This document shows positions 59,765 to 64,000 of a stretch of DNA of 64,000 nucleotides, in pieces (the first letter of the stretch is position 1; the number at the start of each line of letters is the position of its first letter). A program made the translations under genes and the position numbers. Location: NCBI RefSeq assembly GCF_017355875.1, contig NZ_JAFEWC010000003.1, positions 811,001 through 875,000 on the forward strand, in the 5' to 3' direction. The notes beneath the pieces are model-generated. The model was not told where the DNA came from, searched no databases, and saw only the letters and a program-made list of their open reading frames with translations. This DNA is from Aridibaculum aurantiacum. Lineage in GTDB: Bacteria > Bacteroidota > Bacteroidia > Chitinophagales > Chitinophagaceae.

Positions 59765-60190
59765 ATGATACAGATAACAAAGATCTTCCGCTTCGAAATG
59801 GCACATGCCGTACATGGTTATGCAGGTAAGTGCAGCAATGTTCATGGCCATTCATACCATCTTGAAATAACTGTAGCGTCTGCTGCTGATGACTACTATA
59901 TACCTGCTCCCGGGTTCATTATAGATTTCAAAGAAATAAAGAAGGTAGTGCAGAGCGCTGTGATTGACCAATTGGATCATATGCTGGTGCTGTCGGAGGA
60001 TTTCTTGCAGGCTAATAATGCTTTTGCCTCACTTCCTAATCTATCAGTTTGGCCTTATGAGCCCACTGCTGAAAATATTCTTTTACATATAAAAGAAAAG
60101 CTGGAGCATAAACTTCCTGCTCATGTGCACCTGTGCAAGGTGAAACTATACGAAACCGCTGATTCCTTTGCCGAATGGCTGCTCCCTTAA
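59765..60190 (+). CDS. queD: 6-carboxytetrahydropterin synthase-like protein (QueD/PTPS family)
   Basis: 141 residues from the ATG at 59765. Zinc His at FEMAHAVHGY, the QueD-type CSNVHGHSYHLEITV (C-x3-HGH, about 21-35), the QLDHMLVL stretch with the catalytic Asp-His and PTAENILLHIKEKL. It makes 6-carboxy-5,6,7,8-tetrahydropterin in queuosine synthesis; the CxxxHGH form favours QueD over true PTPS. Other queuosine genes are not in the window. Confidence 0.88.
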   Translation: MIQITKIFRFEMAHAVHGYAGKCSNVHGHSYHLEITVASAADDYYIPAPGFIIDFKEIKKVVQSAVIDQLDHMLVLSEDFLQANNAFASLPNLSVWPYEPTAENILLHIKEKLEHKLPAHVHLCKVKLYETADSFAEWLLP

Positions 60191-60439
60191 CTACTCTTCT
60201 GGCTCATTTGGATTAGCATAAAAGATTGCCTTATTGCAGCAAGTAACGCGCCTGCAGGTGGTGTTAATATTTTGTTTTCCTCTATACAGAAGTTTTGGAT
60301 GTTACAACATTGATGTGTTTCTTTGCAGCTCTTATGGCAGCACATCCACATATAAGTACTCCTTCCCATTATTGGTGCTGTTGTTGTAGCTAGTATCCCG
60401 GTACCTGTTTTTCTACATTTTCATTTTCTTAAAAATTTT

Positions 60440-61402
60440 ATGAACAAAACAATTGGCGTTTTTTACGAGCACCCTGAGTGGTTCAAGCCATTTTTCAAAA
60501 CCCTGGACGAAAAAGGTTTGCAGTACGAAAAGATACATGCAGGCTTTCACAATTTCGATCCATTGAAGCAGCCACCGTATAGCGTGGTCATCAATCGCGT
60601 TAGCTCTTCATCGTACCTGCGTGGCCATGGGCAGGCAATATTTTATTCAAAAGCTTTTATTGGTTACCTGGAGGAGAATGGTGTAAGGGTGATCAATGGA
60701 AGTCGGGCAACAGAAATAGAAACTTCTAAGGCGCTGCAGCTGGTATTGTTCAAGAAGCTGGGTGTGAAGTTTCCAAAGGCAGTTGTAGTAAATCATGCTT
60801 CTCAAATTGTAGATGCAGCTAAGACCATTGGTTTTCCTTTAGCAGTGAAACCGAATATTGGTGGTAGCGGTGCAGGCATCATTCGTTTTGATTCCATGGA
60901 AGCTTTGGAAGAAGCAGTAGAAAGTAATTCCATTCAGCTGGGTATAGATGAAACTGCATTGGTGCAGGAATTCATACCAGTGCGTGGTGGACACATCAAC
61001 AGGGTAGAGACTTTGAACGGCAAGTTCCTGTACGCAATTAAAGTTTACACCACCGGCGAAAGCTTTAACCTGTGCCCTGCGGAAATATGCCAGGTGCCAC
61101 AGCAACCGCAGCCACAACCTGTAGGTGAAGCATGCGTAATTGAAGCCGTTAAAAAAGGTTTGAAAGTGGAAGCGTTCACTCCGCCGGCAGAGATCATTGC
61201 TGCCGTAGAAAGCATAGTAAAGGAAGCTAAGATAGATGTAGGAGGAATTGAATACATGATCGATGATCGCACAGGAGATGTATTGTTTTACGACATCAAT
61301 GCTCTTTCAAATTTCATAGCTGATGCTGTGAATGTTGTAGGTTTTGATCCTTTCAAGAACCTGGTGGATTTTATTGAAAAACTCGCAAACGAAAATATTT
61401 AA
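60440..61402 (+). CDS. ATP-grasp ligase, RimK-like
   Basis: 320 residues. N-terminal pre-ATP-grasp region (to about 100), then SKALQLVLFKKLGVKFPKAVVV, glycine-rich loop VKPNIGGSGAGI (about 137-148), ALVQEFIP and the metal-binding VGGIEYMIDDRTGDVLFYDINALSNF. It is an ATP-dependent carboxylate-amine ligase of the RimK/glutathione-synthetase superfamily. The substrates are unknown. The stop is 3 nt before the flavin-monooxygenase gene, so the two are one operon. I see no gene in the 249 bp before it. Confidence 0.85.
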   Translation: MNKTIGVFYEHPEWFKPFFKTLDEKGLQYEKIHAGFHNFDPLKQPPYSVVINRVSSSSYLRGHGQAIFYSKAFIGYLEENGVRVINGSRATEIETSKALQLVLFKKLGVKFPKAVVVNHASQIVDAAKTIGFPLAVKPNIGGSGAGIIRFDSMEALEEAVESNSIQLGIDETALVQEFIPVRGGHINRVETLNGKFLYAIKVYTTGESFNLCPAEICQVPQQPQPQPVGEACVIEAVKKGLKVEAFTPPAEIIAAVESIVKEAKIDVGGIEYMIDDRTGDVLFYDINALSNFIADAVNVVGFDPFKNLVDFIEKLANENI

Positions 61403-61405
61403 GCT

Positions 61406-62416
61406 ATGAGATTCGGATTTTGGTTACCCGTATTTGGTGGATGGCTTCGCAATGTGGAAGACGAGCAGATGGAAACCAGCTGGAACTACGTGAAGCGTCT
61501 TGCACAGCGTAGTGAACAAATAGGTTATGATCTTGCTTTGATAGCGGAGCTTTTCCTGAATGATATAAAAGGTAAAGATGCGCCTTCGCTCGATGCACTT
61601 ACTACAACAGCAGCACTTGCCGCAGTTACAGAACACCTGGAACTGATGGTAGCTGTAAGACCAACCTTTCACCGCCCGGCCATATTTGCCAAGCAGGCGG
61701 CTAACATAGCTAATATCAGCAACGGTCGTTTGTCGCTAAATGTGGTTTCATCGTGGTGGAGAGAAGAGGCAGAGAAATATGGAATAGAGTATGAGCAACA
61801 CGACGATCGGTATGCACGCATGGAAGAATGGGTGAAGGTTGTTACTTCTATGTGGGACCAGGACAATGTGAACTTTGAAGGCAAGTACTACAGTGCCAGC
61901 GATACTATTCTGCAACCAAAGCCTGTAGTAAGGCCACCCATTTATGCGGGTGGAGAATCGGAGGCTGGTAAAAACCTGATAGCACGTGTGTGTGATGGGT
62001 ATGTGATGCATGGCGACAATCCAGAAGTAATAGCCAAACGAATAGCCGATGTAAAAGAAAGACGTGAAAAGCTGGGACTGGCTCCGATGACTTTTGGCGT
62101 TGCTGGTTATTCTATTGTGCGCAGTACTGAGCAGGAAGTAAAGAAAGAGATTGAACGTATTACCAATGTGAATGCTTCTGCTGTTGGTTATGATAACTAC
62201 CAGCAATGGCTTAGTGGAACACAGCTGGAGAAGCGCGTTTCACTGGAAGACTATTCTGTTTCTAACCGTGGATTGCGTACGGGCTTAGCAGGTACACCCG
62301 CACAATTAGCTGATCGTATCGGTGAGTTTGAAAGGGCAGGAGTAGACTTCTTCCTTTTACAAAGCAGCCCGCAGATAGAGGAGATGGAAAGGTTTGCTGA
62401 AGCAGTTATCAGGTAG
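61406..62416 (+). CDS. LLM-class FMN-dependent monooxygenase
   Basis: 336 residues with the luciferase-like TIM barrel: MRFGFWLPVFGGW, IGYDLALIAELFLNDIKG, ELMVAVRPTFHRPAIFAKQAANIANISNGRLSLNVVSSWWREEAEKYG, the FMN/sulfur-type GGESEAGKNLIARVCDGYVMHGD. It is close to SsuD/SfnG-type alkanesulfonate or dimethylsulfone monooxygenases. A flavin reductase partner is not in the window. It is coupled to the ATP-grasp gene. Confidence 0.9.
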   Translation: MRFGFWLPVFGGWLRNVEDEQMETSWNYVKRLAQRSEQIGYDLALIAELFLNDIKGKDAPSLDALTTTAALAAVTEHLELMVAVRPTFHRPAIFAKQAANIANISNGRLSLNVVSSWWREEAEKYGIEYEQHDDRYARMEEWVKVVTSMWDQDNVNFEGKYYSASDTILQPKPVVRPPIYAGGESEAGKNLIARVCDGYVMHGDNPEVIAKRIADVKERREKLGLAPMTFGVAGYSIVRSTEQEVKKEIERITNVNASAVGYDNYQQWLSGTQLEKRVSLEDYSVSNRGLRTGLAGTPAQLADRIGEFERAGVDFFLLQSSPQIEEMERFAEAVIR

Positions 62417-63010
62417 TTGGTAGGTGGTAGGTGGTAGGTGGTAGAAATGCCGATTTAAATAGAACGCAGAAAAGGCGGATGAAGGAGAAGAACACAGTTG
62501 TTCACTTGCTTCATCCGCTTCTGTTTTTTGATGGTGCCTTAGTATTTCGACCTTAATGAGTCGTTGGTTCCTGGTTCCTGGTTGGGTTTCCGCTTCTGTC
62601 ATGCCGACCAAGGAGGCATCTCTTCCTTATTTATTAGGGGATCCCTCGTACCTCAGGATGACAACAGGTGAGGCATTAGGAATAAGGCAATAGGCTTTAG
62701 TTCCTTCTCAGGATAACAGAAGATGCTTGTCATGCCGACGAAGGAGGCATCCCCTTATGCGGTTCTTGGTTCCTGCTTCCTGGTTCCAGGTTGGCTTCCC
62801 GCTTCTGTCAACATCTTGCGATGATTTCAACATCAAGCATCAAACAAATAACATCTATCATCTTCATGAGATCCCTCCTTTGTCGGGATGACACCAAATG
62901 AGCCATCAGCATCCAGTATTTGACTTCCGAAGTCCAGCATATAACATCCAACATCCAACACCAAACATCTAACATCTTCATGGGATCCCTTTTTCGTCGG
63001 GATGACAAAA
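62417..63010. repeat. Intergenic repeat cluster with inverted REP-like units
   Basis: This 700-bp region (62417-63116) holds no gene I can support. It contains four TAGGTGG-type units (62417-62443), GGTTCCTGG words (62568-62582, 62758-62792), ACATC/ACATCC strings (62829-62975) and five copies of a 25-nt hairpin unit with ATCCC and GGGAT-type arms: 62598-62622 and 62729-62753 in one orientation; 62638-62662, 62868-62892 and 62982-63006 in the other. The arms pair within a unit, as in REP elements. Confidence 0.75.
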
Positions 63011-63116
63011 ACATCCGACATCACCACATCAGACATCAGACATGTGCGAGCTTTTTCTTCCAGCGGTAACTAAACTTAAGGATCGTTTATATATTTTCAT
63101 CTCTTACTAATTCCTG

Positions 63117-64000
63117 ATGAACATGATAAATCAACTGAAGCATAAACTGGCTTATGCTTTACTCCTTATCTCTCCCATATTTGCACATGCACAAGGCGAT
63201 CTTTCACAGGTACAGGGGGTGCATTATTTTTCTGATCCTGCTATCTCACCTAATGCTACTGAAATAGCCTTTGTTTCCGGAGGTGATATATGGACTGTTT
63301 CTGCTAATGGTGGCGATGCAAGATTATTGGTCTCCCATCCTGATCATGAGTCACGTCCTATGTATTCTCCTGATGGAAAACAACTTGCTTTTGTTTCTAC
63401 ACGGTCTGGCAACGGTGATATCTACCTGCTGACCATTGCTACTGGCGAACTTAAGAGGCTGACTTTTGATGATGCTGCTGATGAATTAAGTGGCTGGTCA
63501 CGCGATGGAAAATATATATACTTCTCTTCTACAGGCAGGGATATAGCGGGTATGCGCGATGTGTATCGTGTGCCTGTGCAAGGTGGCACTCCCATGACTG
63601 TTACAGATGATCGTTATGTAAATGAATTCTTCGCTATGCCTTCACCTGATGGAAAAACACTAGCCTTCACTGCACGCGGTGTTGCTTCTCACCAATGGTG
63701 GCGCAATGGTCATAGTCATTTAGATGAATCTGAAATATGGTTGAAACATGAAGCCAATAACAACTATCAAAAAATAACTGAACGCGGTGCAAAGAACCTT
63801 TGGCCAATGTGGAGCGATGATGGTAAGTCGGTTTATTTTATTTCGGATAGAACAGGAACCGAAAACCTGTATGTACAACCCATAGGTGGTGCAGCCAAAC
63901 AGCTTACATCTTTTACAAAAGGCCGTATGCTTTGGCCAACCATTGCACACAATGGAAAAGCAATAGTTTTTGAAAAGGATTTTAATGTATGGTTGTTTGA
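63117..64000 (+). CDS. Tricorn-type S41 peptidase with beta-propeller (partial, runs off the window)
   Basis: Starts at ATG 63117 and is open to the window end (294 residues seen). A signal peptide (MNMINQLKHKLAYALLLISP... FAHAQ) is followed by PD40/TolB-type beta-propeller blades: VHYFSDPAISPNATEIAFVS, HPDHESRPMYSPDGKQLAFVS, TFDDAADELSGWSRDGKYIYFSS, AMPSPDGKTLAFTARG and LWPMWSDDGKSVYFISDR. Such an exported propeller normally leads to PDZ and S41 peptidase domains, not visible here. An amidohydrolase with the same N-terminal blades is the alternative. Confidence 0.82.
   Translation, partial: MNMINQLKHKLAYALLLISPIFAHAQGDLSQVQGVHYFSDPAISPNATEIAFVSGGDIWTVSANGGDARLLVSHPDHESRPMYSPDGKQLAFVSTRSGNGDIYLLTIATGELKRLTFDDAADELSGWSRDGKYIYFSSTGRDIAGMRDVYRVPVQGGTPMTVTDDRYVNEFFAMPSPDGKTLAFTARGVASHQWWRNGHSHLDESEIWLKHEANNNYQKITERGAKNLWPMWSDDGKSVYFISDRTGTENLYVQPIGGAAKQLTSFTKGRMLWPTIAHNGKAIVFEKDFNVWLF

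Noticed and set aside
60187-60369. 60-codon minus-strand frame after the queD-like gene
   Set aside because: Cys-rich odd composition, no promoter or conserved motif; overlaps the queD stop. Probably chance.
62808-63036. Open frames of 67-68 codons on the minus strand
   Set aside because: They read repeated words such as LDVGCYMLD that come directly from the ACATC and REP-like repeats; not protein-coding.
1-64000. CRISPR arrays, prophage, insertion sequences or restriction and other defence genes
   Set aside because: No spaced direct repeats, transposase, integrase, Cas or nuclease-methylase genes were seen on either strand.

Overview
The window is a 64 kb stretch of chromosome from a member of the Bacteroidota, most likely a chitinophaga-type soil or water bacterium. 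The evidence is TonB-dependent receptors and other outer-membrane barrels, lipoproteins with the usual lipobox, Bacteroidota-restricted families (DUF3667, DUF3810, CCC-motif membrane protein, propeller-type sensor kinase), promoters of the TTG-N19/20-TAnnTTTG type, few Shine-Dalgarno sites, and a tmRNA whose tag reads GENTYAMAA. Base composition and codon use look even. I see no insertion sequence, prophage, CRISPR array or tRNA gene.

Layout. 0-4.3 kb: small membrane proteins, a VOC protein, a DUF892 ferritin-like protein, a lipoprotein and several very small hydrophilic genes. 4.5-11.3 kb: fbp, a lone ABC ATPase, an exported FKBP isomerase, a structured small-RNA candidate with 6S-like architecture, a bacillithiol-transferase-like DinB protein, two Nudix hydrolases and a TonB-dependent receptor. 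11.5-14 kb: the yceD-rpmF-plsX operon followed by an acyltransferase instead of the expected fabH. 14.3-18 kb: DUF3810 metalloprotease-like protein and a large outer-membrane barrel preceded by what looks like a protein-kinase-like domain. 18.2-22.6 kb: TPR lipoprotein, small exported peptide, outer-membrane receptor and LuxR-type response regulator. 22.8-28.4 kb: small membrane proteins and a 4-alpha-glucanotransferase with a histone-H1-like N-terminal extension. 28.8-38.7 kb: transporters, FKBP, thioesterase, YdcF, a divergent lipid kinase / App1 phosphatase pair, stress proteins (CsbD, Hsp20), a repeat lipoprotein, MATE and acyltransferase-3 proteins. 38.8-45.8 kb: propeller-type histidine kinase, small peptides, cytochrome c, kduD-kduI. 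45.9-51.6 kb: DUF3667, mazG and an NtrY-like kinase in tight succession. 51.7-58.3 kb: PolX-like PHP protein and a four-gene two-component cluster. 58.5-64 kb: ssrA (tmRNA), small genes, queD-like gene, an ATP-grasp / flavin-monooxygenase pair, a 700-bp intergenic repeat cluster and the start of a Tricorn-type S41 peptidase.

The most interesting signal is regulatory. The dyad TCACAT-N4-ATGTGA lies 48-65 bp (centre) before five start codons: the TPR lipoprotein, the small exported peptide, the outer-membrane receptor, the LuxR-type response regulator and, 19 kb away, the HisKA_3 propeller kinase. At three of them the dyad directly abuts the -33 TTG and sits exactly 24 nt from the -7 element. 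This suggests that the split kinase and regulator form one system that controls itself and a small envelope regulon.

All functional names come from motif reading of the translated sequence; no database search was possible.
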